Assembly (NCBI GenBank): GCA_036264355.1
Contig: DATARD010000407.1
Span: forward strand, 4,581-68,580
DNA length: 64,000 bases
Reading direction: 5' to 3'
Source: UBA5704 sp036264355
Lineage (GTDB): Bacteria > Acidobacteriota > Thermoanaerobaculia > Multivoradales > UBA5704
Part shown: positions 47,068-55,930 of the stretch, in pieces
Layout of the letters: every line of letters begins with the position of its first letter
How positions within the stretch are numbered: the stretch's first letter is position 1
Notes under the pieces: generated by a model
What the model was told of the DNA's origin: nothing
Seen by the model: the letters and a program-made list of their open reading frames with translations, nothing else
Databases searched by the model: none
Made by a program: the position numbers and the translations under genes

Positions 47068-47164
47068 GGTGCCGTCCTTCCCCGTCGGGCGTTCGACAAC
47101 AGCTAGTATACGAGCGCTAAAGACGATTGGGAAGGATAAGAGCTCAAATATTGGCTGTGGGCGA

Positions 47165-47194
47165 CCGCCGCGAGAGGCTTCCTTCTCGCGGCGG
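47165..47194 (-). terminator. Terminator of the repeat-propeller gene
   Basis: Perfect 11-base arms (47165-47175 and 47184-47194) surround an eight-base loop, ending eight bases from the stop of the minus-strand 1149-residue gene. Confidence 0.65.
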
Positions 47195-47202
47195 CTCAGG
47201 GA

Positions 47203-50200
47203 TCAGGGATAGCCGTCGATCTCGACGATGCTCCTCCCTTCGAAGGTGACGTAGATGGCCCGGCCATCGATGCCGACGGCCGAGACGGGGGCGAGCGGCT
47301 TGGGCAGCGCTCCGGAGAGGTCGTGCCAGGCCTTGCCGTCGTGGTAGAAGACGCCGGTGAAGGGCGAGGCGGCCACTGCCACGGTCGGATCGTCACGCAG
47401 GAACGCCATGTGCGTCAGTGTGGACATCACGAAGTTGACCGCGCGCGCACGGCCGCCGAGCTCCTGGATCGGGCCCGCCACGTCGACCGCGCCGCTCAGG
47501 GGATACGTGCCGCTTCCGGTGATCAGATTGGTCAACACCGTGTCCGGCGTGAACGACACGCCGCCGTTCCGCGAGACTTGGACGCCGCTCGCGGTGAGCC
47601 CAAAGATGATCTTCTCGTCGTAGGGGTTGATGAAGCAGGGGCCGTAGATCGCTCCGTCGCTGAGACCGTTGAGCGGCAACGGATGCCAGGTGTCTTTTCC
47701 GGCGTTGCGCTTGAAGAGGGTGAGGCTTCCGGCGAGCGGCGCGTAGGCGTAGTACACCGGCTTCGCGTGGCCGCCGGCGATCCAGAAGCCGCGCGTTCCC
47801 GCCGGCAGGTGCTTGGATTCGAGCGTCCAGCCGGCGAAGAGGGAGGCGGCGGATGGCGCCGCCGCGAATCTCGTGTTGCGCACCAGAGATGGGAGGCCGG
47901 ACGGGTCCGGCAGGCCGAGCGGGCCGGGCACCGGATTGCCTTTCCCGTCGAGGAGCGGCAGATTGACCAGCATCACCGCGTCCAGCAGCGGAAAGGTGGG
48001 GCTTTCGCCCTGGAGCGTCTGGATGCACTGGAACCCGAGTGGGCCGTCGAAGGTGCTGTCGTTCTTGATGGCAATGGCCGCTCCCTCGGTGAAGTTGGAG
48101 CCGGGCGGCGGCGTCTCTCCGAACGCCACCAGGGTCGCGTCGTCGATGCGGCGGGCAATGACCGCGAGGCTCGGGTTGCCGGCGTCCGCGGCGGTCCACA
48201 CCGCGTCGCCGAGCGAGCCGTTGTTGATCCAGGCCGGCGCCGGAGCGCCGAGCGTGCTCGTGGTGCGATACCAGCCGTCGTTGTCGGCGGTCGGATAGAC
48301 CAGCTTCGAGCGCTGGGTGGCGCTGACTTGCAGCACGTTCAGCGTGTGCGCGTGGTGGGTGTGCAGGCCGTCGTTGCGCTCGCTCCAAGAGTCGCTCGCG
48401 ACCTGCCCTTCAAACAGACCGCCGTCGCATCCGACCCAGGCCAGGTTGCCGTCCGCCGCGAGGTGAAAGTCCCAGAAGTCGCTGTGGATGCGGTCGGAGC
48501 CGCGCGCACCGATGAAGGAGCTGGCGAATTCCTGCCACTGGATGATGCCGCCGGAGATGCCGGTCGCGACCTGGATGTCGTCCGCCGAGGAGGCGAAGAG
48601 GCGCGCCCGGCCGCCGATGCCGCCCGGCAGGCCCGCTTTGTCGACGACGTACGACTTGAGAAAGCGGCGGCCGCCCAGGCCCGTGCCGTCCCCGGGAACC
48701 ATGATCTGCACGGACCACTGATCGGCGAGCAGGTCGTGGATGAGAATTATGCTGTGATTGCCGGCGGGATCTGTCCGCGTTCCGGTCACGAAAATCTTGC
48801 AGGTGACGTAGGCCGAGGTGTCCACGGCCGCCAGGCCCAACCTCTCATCGCCGCCGTTGGGCCGGATATCGGTGTCGACGTCGTAGGTGCCGGCGGGAAC
48901 CGTGGTGGTGCCGACGGTGGTCTGCGGAATGGTGATCCGGCGCACGAATGCGCGCCCAAACCAGCTCAATCCATCGTCGGGAGAAAAGAACAGATGCGAT
49001 TCGGAGCGCGCCCAGAGGAACTGCAGGCGTTTGGAGATCTGCCAACTGGTGAGCACGCCGCTCGCCGGGGTCCCCGTGAGGCTCGACACGTCGATGGCTT
49101 GCCAGTCGTGCGCCGGAGACCACCAGAAAACGATCACCTCGCCCGCCGGATTGACCCCCGCCAGATGCTCGACGTTGAACGGACCGTTCGGCGTCTGCCA
49201 ACTGGTCAGCGCACCGTTCGACGTCCGTCCGGTCTTCGCCGTCACGTCGACGGTCTGCCAGTCGTGCGCGGAAGACCAATAGAAAACGATCACATGGCCT
49301 GCCGGATTGACGCCCGCCAGATGCTCGACGTTGAACGGACCGTTCGGCGTCTGCCAGCTCGTCAACGCCGTCTTGCTCTGCTGCCCGGTCTTCGCGGTGA
49401 CGTCGACCGCCTGCCAGTCGTGGGCGGACGACCAATAGAAAACGATCACATGGCCTGCCGGATTGACGCCCGCCAGGTGCTCGACGTTGAGCGGCCCGTT
49501 CGGGGTCTGCCAGCTCGTCAGCGCCGTGGTGCTCTGCTGTCCGGTCTTCGCGGTGACGTCGACGGACTGCCAGTCGTGCGCCGGAGACCAGTAGAAAACG
49601 ATCACATGGCCCGCCGCATCGACCCCCGCCAGATGCTCGACGTTGAGCGGTCCGTTCGGCGTCTGCCAGCTCGTCAATGCCAAGCCGTTCTGCAACCGAT
49701 TTCCGGTTTTCTGGGAGACGTTGATGGCCTGCCAGTCGTGCGCCGGAGACCAGACGAAAACGATCACGTCGCCGGCCGGAGTGACGCCGGCGAGGTGCTC
49801 GACGTTGAACGGTCCGTTCGGCGTCTGCCAGCTCGTCAGCGGCCCCTGGATGACCTGGCCGGTCTTCGCCGTCACGTCGACGACCTGCCAGTCGGCGCGC
49901 TCCGAGGAATAGAGCACGATGACGTGACCCGCGGCGTCGGTGAACGCGAGGTGCTCGACGTGGAAAGGCCCGTTCGGCGTCTGCCAATTGGTCAGCGCGC
50001 TCTTCGCGCGAACGCCCGTCGCGGCGGAAAGATTCGCCACCCGCCAATTCAGCTTCGGCGTCCAGGAATAGAGCAGCACGTCGCCCGCCGGGGAGACGCC
50101 GGCCAGCCGCTCCTCCAGAAAGACGTCGTTCGATTCGCTGCGCGCGAAGGCGGTGAGGCGCTCGCCCGGAAACTGGCCGAGCGGATTGGCGGTGAAATCG

Positions 50201-50652
50201 AACGTGGAGTGCCCCACGGCTTTGCGGCCGATCCCGGTCGCCGTGCCGGCGAACGCCGTCGACTTGCCGGAGACCATCACCGCCGCGACCGCCTGGGACG
50301 TGCTCCCCGGCAGCTTGGACGGATCGAGCACGTAGCTCCACGTCGCCCCCGCGTCGCGCGATTCCCACACGCCGACGTTCTGCGGCTTGATCGCCTCCGT
50401 GCGGCGCTCGCCGGCGACGAGATGCGCGGCGTCGTTCGGATCCTGGGCGATGCAGTAGGCGCGCGGCGGCGAGCCCGGCAGTTGCTGCCAGGCGCCGCCG
50501 TCGACGCTCTTCCAGATTCCGGCGTTCAGGCTGACCGCGTAGAGCGCATGCCCGTCCCCGGCCAGGCCGGTGATCACACCGGTCGGCGAGCTGTTGATTC
50601 CGAGGCTTCCGCCGTTTCTGTCGTTCGGACTGATGTCAGTCATGGAGATCAT
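47203..50652 (-). CDS. 1149-residue beta-propeller protein with seven 52-residue repeats
   Basis: The protein has no signal peptide. Residues 20-180 resemble BNR/sialidase-like propeller repeats (YAVSLNAGIWKSVDGGAW, GVWESRDAGATWSYVL). About residues 180-545 hold seven tandem 52-residue units, each with EHLAGVNPAGHVIVFYW, SPAHDWQAVDVTAKTG and LTSWQTPNGPFNV. Several are almost identical at DNA level with a 156-bp step. Seven units suggest a closed seven-bladed propeller, like sugar-binding PLL/tachylectin-type lectins. The C-terminal 600 residues are another beta-rich region (SFTPDTVLTNLITGSGTYP). It may be an exported effector or lectin without a classical signal. The opposite strand has a long open frame caused by codon bias; I do not call it. 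Confidence 0.75.
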   Translation of the reverse strand: MISMTDISPNDRNGGSLGINSSPTGVITGLAGDGHALYAVSLNAGIWKSVDGGAWQQLPGSPPRAYCIAQDPNDAAHLVAGERRTEAIKPQNVGVWESRDAGATWSYVLDPSKLPGSTSQAVAAVMVSGKSTAFAGTATGIGRKAVGHSTFDFTANPLGQFPGERLTAFARSESNDVFLEERLAGVSPAGDVLLYSWTPKLNWRVANLSAATGVRAKSALTNWQTPNGPFHVEHLAFTDAAGHVIVLYSSERADWQVVDVTAKTGQVIQGPLTSWQTPNGPFNVEHLAGVTPAGDVIVFVWSPAHDWQAINVSQKTGNRLQNGLALTSWQTPNGPLNVEHLAGVDAAGHVIVFYWSPAHDWQSVDVTAKTGQQSTTALTSWQTPNGPLNVEHLAGVNPAGHVIVFYWSSAHDWQAVDVTAKTGQQSKTALTSWQTPNGPFNVEHLAGVNPAGHVIVFYWSSAHDWQTVDVTAKTGRTSNGALTSWQTPNGPFNVEHLAGVNPAGEVIVFWWSPAHDWQAIDVSSLTGTPASGVLTSWQISKRLQFLWARSESHLFFSPDDGLSWFGRAFVRRITIPQTTVGTTTVPAGTYDVDTDIRPNGGDERLGLAAVDTSAYVTCKIFVTGTRTDPAGNHSIILIHDLLADQWSVQIMVPGDGTGLGGRRFLKSYVVDKAGLPGGIGGRARLFASSADDIQVATGISGGIIQWQEFASSFIGARGSDRIHSDFWDFHLAADGNLAWVGCDGGLFEGQVASDSWSERNDGLHTHHAHTLNVLQVSATQRSKLVYPTADNDGWYRTTSTLGAPAPAWINNGSLGDAVWTAADAGNPSLAVIARRIDDATLVAFGETPPPGSNFTEGAAIAIKNDSTFDGPLGFQCIQTLQGESPTFPLLDAVMLVNLPLLDGKGNPVPGPLGLPDPSGLPSLVRNTRFAAAPSAASLFAGWTLESKHLPAGTRGFWIAGGHAKPVYYAYAPLAGSLTLFKRNAGKDTWHPLPLNGLSDGAIYGPCFINPYDEKIIFGLTASGVQVSRNGGVSFTPDTVLTNLITGSGTYPLSGAVDVAGPIQELGGRARAVNFVMSTLTHMAFLRDDPTVAVAASPFTGVFYHDGKAWHDLSGALPKPLAPVSAVGIDGRAIYVTFEGRSIVEIDGYP

Positions 50653-50815
50653 GGTTTTCCCTTTCGAAGAAGTTTCCGCGAGCTCCTGGTCTCAGGATCT
50701 CGTTGAGCAACTGTCGCGGGAAGCCCGGCTATCTCACCCGGGCGAGAGCCGCACGGTTGGCCGCCTGAGTTATCCTTCGGCTGGGGAGCCGACAACACCC
50801 GGAGGAGGACCGGTC

Positions 50816-51103
50816 ATGTGCAGGAGCATCAAAACACTGTTCAACTTCGAGCCGCCGGCGACGGACGACGAGGTGCGCAAGGCGTCGCTTCAGTTCGTCC
50901 GGAAGCTGTGCGGCTTCTCGAAGCCTTCGAAAGCGAACGAGGCCGCCTTCGCGGCGGCCGTTGAGGAGATCACGGAGTCGGCGCAGACGCTGCTCGCGTC
51001 GCTGGTGACCCACGGCGCGCCGCGCAACCGCGAGGAGGAGGACGCCAAGGCGCGCGCCCGCACGGCGCGGCGCTTCGCGACGGAAGGCGGCGCTCAGAGA
51101 TAA
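50816..51103 (+). CDS. DUF2277 family protein
   Basis: The 95-residue protein starts at the ATG at 50816, after GGAGGAGG. It matches DUF2277 closely: MCRSIKTLFNFEPPATDDEV, LQFVRKLCGFSKPSKANEAA and LLASLVTHGAPRNREEEDAK. The family is small and of unknown function. It overlaps the convergent sulfatase gene by ten bases. Confidence 0.9.
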   Translation: MCRSIKTLFNFEPPATDDEVRKASLQFVRKLCGFSKPSKANEAAFAAAVEEITESAQTLLASLVTHGAPRNREEEDAKARARTARRFATEGGAQR

Positions 51104-52971
51104 CCCAAAGAGCGGAGCTGGCTCGCAGCGACGGAATCGATGTGGACCTCCCGCGGCGCCTCCGCGGTGGTGCCGCCGGCCATCCAGCGGCTGAGCTGCG
51201 CGCGCAACGGAGCGGCGACCTCGGGTTGCTCATCGATCAGGTTCCTGGTTTCGCCCGGATCCTGTTGCAGATCGTAGAGCTCCAGCTCGCGGCCCTTCAT
51301 CACCTGCTGGTCGTCGGTGTCGGGCACGTAGACGAGCTTGAACCGTTCGCTGGTCACCGAGCGCTGATAGTCCTCCCCGTAGCCGGACTCCGAGAAGGCG
51401 TACTGCCAGCGCGAGCCGCCGTTCGGCTCGCCTTCGAGCAGCCGCCGGAAACTCTTGCCTTCGGCCTCGCGATCCGGTGGCAGGCCGGCGAGATCGAGGA
51501 CGGTGGGAACGAGATCGATCAGCTCGACGGGTGAAAGCACCACATGACCCGGCTTGCTGGTGCCGGGAGCGCGCACGAGCAGCGGCACGTGGACGCAGTC
51601 GTCGTAGGGAAAACGTCCATGCTCGAAGAAATAATTGTGCTCGCCCAGGCTTTCGCCATGGTCCGAGGTGAGCACCACCAGAGTGTTGCGGGCGAGCCCT
51701 TGCTTTTCCAGCGCCTGCAGAAGAATACCCACCTGCTGATCGACCTCGCGGATCTCCGCGTCGTATTGCGCGACGTAGTAGGCGATCCGGTTTTCGTTCC
51801 CCAGGCTCGCGGTGGTGGGAATGCCTCCGATGTCCTTGCGCTGCTCCTGCTGCAACGGCATCCGCCACGAGGCGTCGAAGTGCGCGTCGTTCACAAACAT
51901 CCCGTCATAGGGCTTGGACGGCTGATAACGCGCATGCGGATCGAAATAGTGCAGCCAGACGAAGAACGGACGTTTTTCATCCGCGCCCTGGCGCAACAGG
52001 TCGAGCCCTTCGCGGGTCACGAGATCGCTCCGCCGCCGTTCGTCCGCTTCCCGCCAGGGCTCGAGATAGGTTTCGAAACCCTGGTCGAAGTTGAACAGGC
52101 GGCCGAGATTGGGATTGGCGACCGCGGCCCGGGTGCTGTAGCCGCCGGCCTTGAGCAGTTCGGCGAGCATGAGAAAACGGTCCGGCATGCGCTGCGCGGT
52201 GGTGCGGATGAGCCCGTTGGTGTGGCCGTAGGTGCTCGACATCATGGACGCGAAGCTCGGGCTGGTCTTCGGCCATTGCGAGATGGCGCGATGGAACAGA
52301 ACGCCTTCCCGCGCCAGCCGGTCGATGTTCGGCGAGGTGGATCGGGGATAACCGTAGGCGCTCAGATGATCGGCCCGCAAGGTGTCGATGGTGATCAACA
52401 GCACATTGAGCCTGGATTGCGGCGCGCGATGCTCGACGGCCGCGGCGCCGGCATTGAAAGCAGCCAGCAGCACGAGCGCAGCGGCCACCGAGCCGCGATG
52501 GCCGAGCCCGCGCAAAACGGCGTCCCCTCCGCGCCGTGCCAGCTCTTCGTGGCGCGCGACGAACCGGCAGGCGAAGGCCCCGGCCGCCAACACAGCGGAA
52601 AAGATGAGAAAGCCACGGCCTGTGCGCACATCCGGCAGCCAGGGAGCGCGCAGAAAGGCCCACAGCACCGCCCCCGTGGCCACCAGCACCCAGAAAGCGG
52701 CATTCAGCCCATGGGCCTTGCGCCCGCGGCGGCTCAGGATCAACGCGAGAAGAAAGAAGGTGATTTCGATCAGCAGGAAGCAGAGCACGACGCCGGCGGC
52801 GTACCGGTTCAAGAAACTACGAAATATTTCCAACGCGAGCTGCGGATAGCCGTCCGCGAGATAGCGGTTGATGGCGACGGCCCTGGCCCCCAGCGCGATT
52901 CCCAGGAGCACTCCGGCGGTGAGACCTGCGAGGAGAATCCGGGAGAGCGCTGAGCGGGGCCGGGCTGTCAT
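51094..52971 (-). CDS. Membrane-anchored sulfatase-family protein
   Basis: The 625-residue protein has four or five N-terminal membrane segments (about 10-175), then an alkaline-phosphatase-fold sulfatase domain. Motifs: NVLLITIDTLRADHLSAYGY (about 200), TSPSFASMMSSTYGHTNGL (about 240), FVWLHYFDPHARYQ, VVLTSDHGESLGEHNYFFEH and HVPLLVRAPG. The nucleophile position is occupied by Ser/Thr in KTSPSFA, not the Cys of C-x-P-x-R, so maturation to formylglycine is not the Cys type. The layout resembles LtaS-like or lipid A phosphoethanolamine-type transferases as well as sulfatases. The substrate is unknown. Confidence 0.78.
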   Translation of the reverse strand: MTARPRSALSRILLAGLTAGVLLGIALGARAVAINRYLADGYPQLALEIFRSFLNRYAAGVVLCFLLIEITFFLLALILSRRGRKAHGLNAAFWVLVATGAVLWAFLRAPWLPDVRTGRGFLIFSAVLAAGAFACRFVARHEELARRGGDAVLRGLGHRGSVAAALVLLAAFNAGAAAVEHRAPQSRLNVLLITIDTLRADHLSAYGYPRSTSPNIDRLAREGVLFHRAISQWPKTSPSFASMMSSTYGHTNGLIRTTAQRMPDRFLMLAELLKAGGYSTRAAVANPNLGRLFNFDQGFETYLEPWREADERRRSDLVTREGLDLLRQGADEKRPFFVWLHYFDPHARYQPSKPYDGMFVNDAHFDASWRMPLQQEQRKDIGGIPTTASLGNENRIAYYVAQYDAEIREVDQQVGILLQALEKQGLARNTLVVLTSDHGESLGEHNYFFEHGRFPYDDCVHVPLLVRAPGTSKPGHVVLSPVELIDLVPTVLDLAGLPPDREAEGKSFRRLLEGEPNGGSRWQYAFSESGYGEDYQRSVTSERFKLVYVPDTDDQQVMKGRELELYDLQQDPGETRNLIDEQPEVAAPLRAQLSRWMAGGTTAEAPREVHIDSVAASQLRSLGYL

Positions 52972-53080
52972 GCCCCGAGGCTATGGCGCCGGGGGGTGGG
53001 AGTCTTCAAGCCGATGCAAGGGATTTGTAAAGGATGTAAGTTGGTTCATGATAGCATTTCGCCTCTTGGGGGATCTTGAA

Positions 53081-54259
53081 ATGAAGCGCAGCTTTTTTCT
53101 TCTCTTTTTCCTGACAATGGCTCTTCTGCCGGCGCTCGCCCGTGCACAGCCCCAGCTCTCCCTCTTCAAGGCGGACGGCGGCAACTGCGTCTGGTATCGG
53201 ATGGTGCCTGGGATGGCGCCGGGCGGCCAGCCGGTCGCTGTCGCCCGGTTCAAGGAGAGCTGCCGTCCGGTCAGCGTCTCCGTGAGCGCCGACGCCACCC
53301 GGGCCGTGGTGTGGTTTCACCACGAAAGCATGGCCGGCACGGTGGGAGGCCCCGGCTATCCGCCGTCCCGTTTTCACGATCGGGTGCAGGAGACTGCAAA
53401 AGACGCCGTCTATCAAATCACCATGGCCTCGCAGAAGGTGACCCCGCTGCCACTGCCGAAGATCGGCCGGCTCAGCGAGGTTTGGGTCGCGGGCAAAAAC
53501 CTGTTCGCGGCGACCCTGGACGAAGACCCCAAGCTCCCCTCCGCCGAAGAAGGCATTCCGGCCCTGGCCCGTGCTTTCCGCCTGAACGAAAAACTGCAAT
53601 GGGAGATGGCAGAAACAGCAGCGACCACGGTCGGCTGGGACTATGCACAGGGAGTCTCAACCCTCAAGCTCGTCCAGGAAAGCCGTGCAAGTCGGGAGAT
53701 GAAAGACAGCGACCGGAGAAAGACCCTGGACGAGCCGCAGGATGAATCCAAGCTGGTGCCGCAATATCTGCCCGCGCTCAAAAAATTTCTCCCCCCGGCG
53801 CTCGCCCAGAGCAAAGAGGACAGCGAAGCCTGGTTCCACTACCTCGACCCTTCCAGGTCACCCCGCTCCCTCTTCGTCTGGCAAGCGGTCGGAGAATTCG
53901 CCCACGACACCGGAATGATCATCTTTCTCAAGGACAAGCAGCTCTCCTTTCCCGAAAAGCTCGGCTACACAGCGTCCGATCTCACCTCCCTCGCCGTGCG
54001 AAAAGGGCTCCTGCTGATCACCGTGGCCGGCGACAACACCCACCCGCGCCTCTACGACCTCGCAACAGGAAAGCTCCTCTTCCAGGCCGACGACGTCTAC
54101 GGCGTCTCGTTCTGGGACGAGCTCAGCGTACAGGTCAGCGAATCGCAGCGAAAGGCGGCGTCATGGCAAGATCCCGGCGATGGAAAATCGGTTGTGGAGT
54201 CGCTATCCTTGGAGCGGCCATCATCTTGTTTTTCCTGTTTCCATTCGGCCAGCTATTGA
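53081..54259 (+). CDS. Exported protein of unknown function
   Basis: The product is 392 residues from the ATG at 53081 (GGGGGA seven bases upstream), with a signal peptide (FFLLFFLTMALLPALARA). The mature part has no recognised domain: FKADGGNCVWYRMVPGM, GGQPVAVARFKESCRPVSVS, and a beta-rich C terminus (GVSFWDELSVQVSESQ). Its last 97 bases overlap the next gene in another frame, an unusually large overlap that could mark a late frameshift. No function is proposed. Confidence 0.6.
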   Translation: MKRSFFLLFFLTMALLPALARAQPQLSLFKADGGNCVWYRMVPGMAPGGQPVAVARFKESCRPVSVSVSADATRAVVWFHHESMAGTVGGPGYPPSRFHDRVQETAKDAVYQITMASQKVTPLPLPKIGRLSEVWVAGKNLFAATLDEDPKLPSAEEGIPALARAFRLNEKLQWEMAETAATTVGWDYAQGVSTLKLVQESRASREMKDSDRRKTLDEPQDESKLVPQYLPALKKFLPPALAQSKEDSEAWFHYLDPSRSPRSLFVWQAVGEFAHDTGMIIFLKDKQLSFPEKLGYTASDLTSLAVRKGLLLITVAGDNTHPRLYDLATGKLLFQADDVYGVSFWDELSVQVSESQRKAASWQDPGDGKSVVESLSLERPSSCFSCFHSASY

Positions 54260-54687
54260 TCTACGCTGTCCAGTTACAGCTCGAAAGGCACAATGTGCCG
54301 TTTGACCAGCATCGCTTAGAGGCCATGGTCGACGCTGTCAAGGCATGGGGAATCAAGCCGGGGGAGGACTTCGAGCTCCGATTTGACCGGATGAACGATC
54401 CTCGATCGCTGCGCTTTCTACCGCGCTGGCCCGTCGAAAACATTCGGCGCGGGAAGGAAGGCGGAGACGTCTGGGTGTCGCGGGATCCGAACGGCAAGCT
54501 CACCGTCATCATCGAAACCAAGGACCTGGGACATGCGGGTCAATTCGGCTATGCCTACTCCGAAATTCCGCCGCAAAAAGCCGGTAAGGACGAATCTCTG
54601 GAATTCGGGGAGAATTCGAACCTGCGTTGTACCAATGCTGGCTGGAAGGTCGCTGCAAACTGGTGGGAGGTGGTCAACTGCGAGTAG
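54163..54687 (+). CDS. Single-membrane-segment protein of unknown function
   Basis: The 174-residue protein has an N-terminal membrane segment (CGVAILGAAIILFFLFPFGQ) and a soluble domain (NVPFDQHRLEAMVDAVKAWG, LTVIIETKDLGHAGQFGYAY) ending in a Trp-rich tail (AANWWEVVNCE). No family is recognised. AAAGG precedes the ATG. It overlaps the previous gene by 97 bases and the convergent YdjM-like gene by 14. Confidence 0.6.
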   Translation: MARSRRWKIGCGVAILGAAIILFFLFPFGQLLIYAVQLQLERHNVPFDQHRLEAMVDAVKAWGIKPGEDFELRFDRMNDPRSLRFLPRWPVENIRRGKEGGDVWVSRDPNGKLTVIIETKDLGHAGQFGYAYSEIPPQKAGKDESLEFGENSNLRCTNAGWKVAANWWEVVNCE

Positions 54688-55222
54688 GGTCGCGCAGATG
54701 CCGGACAACCCATGCGATCGTGATCAGGACGACTGAGGGCACCCAGATCCACACCAGCTCGCTGCGGATCACCGCCCAAGCCCGCGCCGAGAAGAAGCGG
54801 GCGAGGCCGATCGGCGAGACCTGGATCGGCCGGAAGGGGAAGAAGAACCGCCGGTTGTCGAACGGAGCGAAGAAAGCCACGCCAAGACCGCCGTTCGTCA
54901 TCGCGTCGAGCAGACCGTGCGAGGCGGCGGCCAGGAAGAGGTAGAGACACAGGGCACCGCGGCTGATCCCGCCGGCACCAGACCGCCAGAACGCCAGCGT
55001 CCCGGCGACCGCCACCACCAGCGCGAACAGAAGCGAGTGCGTGATGCCGCGATGGCCGAGCACGTTCTGGTATGGAATCCCGAAGCGGAAGCCGATCACG
55101 TCGGCGTCCGGCAGCATGGCGACGGCTGCACCGAGCGCCCAGACGCTCTTCGGTGCTTCGGAACGGTAGAAGCAGGCGCCGAGCGCGAGCGCCGCGACGG
55201 CGTGGCTGGGGAGACTCGCCAT
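54674..55222 (-). CDS. YdjM/DUF457-type membrane metal-dependent hydrolase
   Basis: The product is 182 residues from the ATG at 55222. Four or five hydrophobic segments carry the His/Asp motifs of the family: MASLPSHAVAALALGACFY, LPDADVIGFRFGIPYQNVLG, HRGITHSLLFALVV and ASHGLLDAMTNGGLGVAFF. These His and Asp residues are thought to bind metal. YdjM-like proteins are SOS-linked in E. coli but the biochemical role is unproven. Confidence 0.85.
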   Translation of the reverse strand: MASLPSHAVAALALGACFYRSEAPKSVWALGAAVAMLPDADVIGFRFGIPYQNVLGHRGITHSLLFALVVAVAGTLAFWRSGAGGISRGALCLYLFLAAASHGLLDAMTNGGLGVAFFAPFDNRRFFFPFRPIQVSPIGLARFFSARAWAVIRSELVWIWVPSVVLITIAWVVRHLRDPTRS

Positions 55223-55260
55223 GAGGTGATCATAGCGAAGTCTCCCCGTTTTTCGTCTCT

Positions 55261-55899
55261 TTACTTCCGGAGGAATTTGAAGGCGTGGTTGCCGTTCTTG
55301 GTCTGGAAGGCGTGCCGGATCCAGACGACGGCCATCGGTTCGAGGTAGCGCGCGCTTTCGATGCCGCCGAGGTCGACCACTTCCCAACCGAAATCTTTCA
55401 GGATTCCGCTCACCGTCTGCTTGGCGCCGGCGTCGTCGCCGGCGATGAACATGTCCGGCGGGCCGCCGGGGAACTGCGGATCGACCATGTGCGCGTTGCC
55501 CACGATGTTGAACGCCTTGACGACGTGCGCGCCGGGCAGCCATTTCTGCACCGCTTCGCCGGCCGAGGTGCCGCTGACGGCGAGGCGCGGCGCGCCGGTG
55601 CTGAAGTCGAGCGGATTGATGGTGTCGATCACCGTTTTACCCTTGAAGTTGTCGGGGCCGGCGAGACGGAGAGCGTTTTCGGTGCCGGTCCACAAGGTCG
55701 CGACGATGACGATCTCGCCGAACGCGGCGGCCTCGGCGAAGGTGCCCGTCGATGCTTTGTCTCCGGTCTGCTGCTTCCAGGCTTCCGCTTTCTCATTGCC
55801 CGCCTCGCGCGAGCCGATCTTCACCTCATGGCCGTGCTTCACGAAACCGGTGCCGAGCGCACGGCCGACGTCGCCTGTTCCGAGGATGCCGATCTTCAT
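55261..55899 (-). CDS. NADPH-dependent F420 reductase-family protein
   Basis: The 212-residue Rossmann protein starts at the ATG at 55899 (GGAGACT upstream). It has MKIGILGTGDVGRALGTGFV (about 1-20), HEVKIGSREA for NADP binding, EIVIVATLW and TVIDTINPLDFSTGAPRLAV, then VKAFNIVGNAHMVDPQFPGG. This is the F420_oxidored (Fno-like) family. F420 itself is not evidenced here, and other NAD(P) oxidoreductases share the fold. The Old Yellow Enzyme gene is next upstream, 31 bases away. Confidence 0.8.
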   Translation of the reverse strand: MKIGILGTGDVGRALGTGFVKHGHEVKIGSREAGNEKAEAWKQQTGDKASTGTFAEAAAFGEIVIVATLWTGTENALRLAGPDNFKGKTVIDTINPLDFSTGAPRLAVSGTSAGEAVQKWLPGAHVVKAFNIVGNAHMVDPQFPGGPPDMFIAGDDAGAKQTVSGILKDFGWEVVDLGGIESARYLEPMAVVWIRHAFQTKNGNHAFKFLRK

Positions 55900-55930
55900 G
55901 GTGAGTCTCCTTTCAGTTTTTTCGGTCTCT

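Noticed and set aside
45503..47212. 569-codon plus-strand frame opposite hipBA
   Set aside because: It runs against two genes with clear HipA and XRE motifs and overlapping start/stop.
47323..50706. 1127-codon plus-strand frame opposite the propeller gene
   Set aside because: The repeated HVDGLPVV-like units are the reverse complement of the 52-residue repeats. The minus frame has sensible beta repeats.
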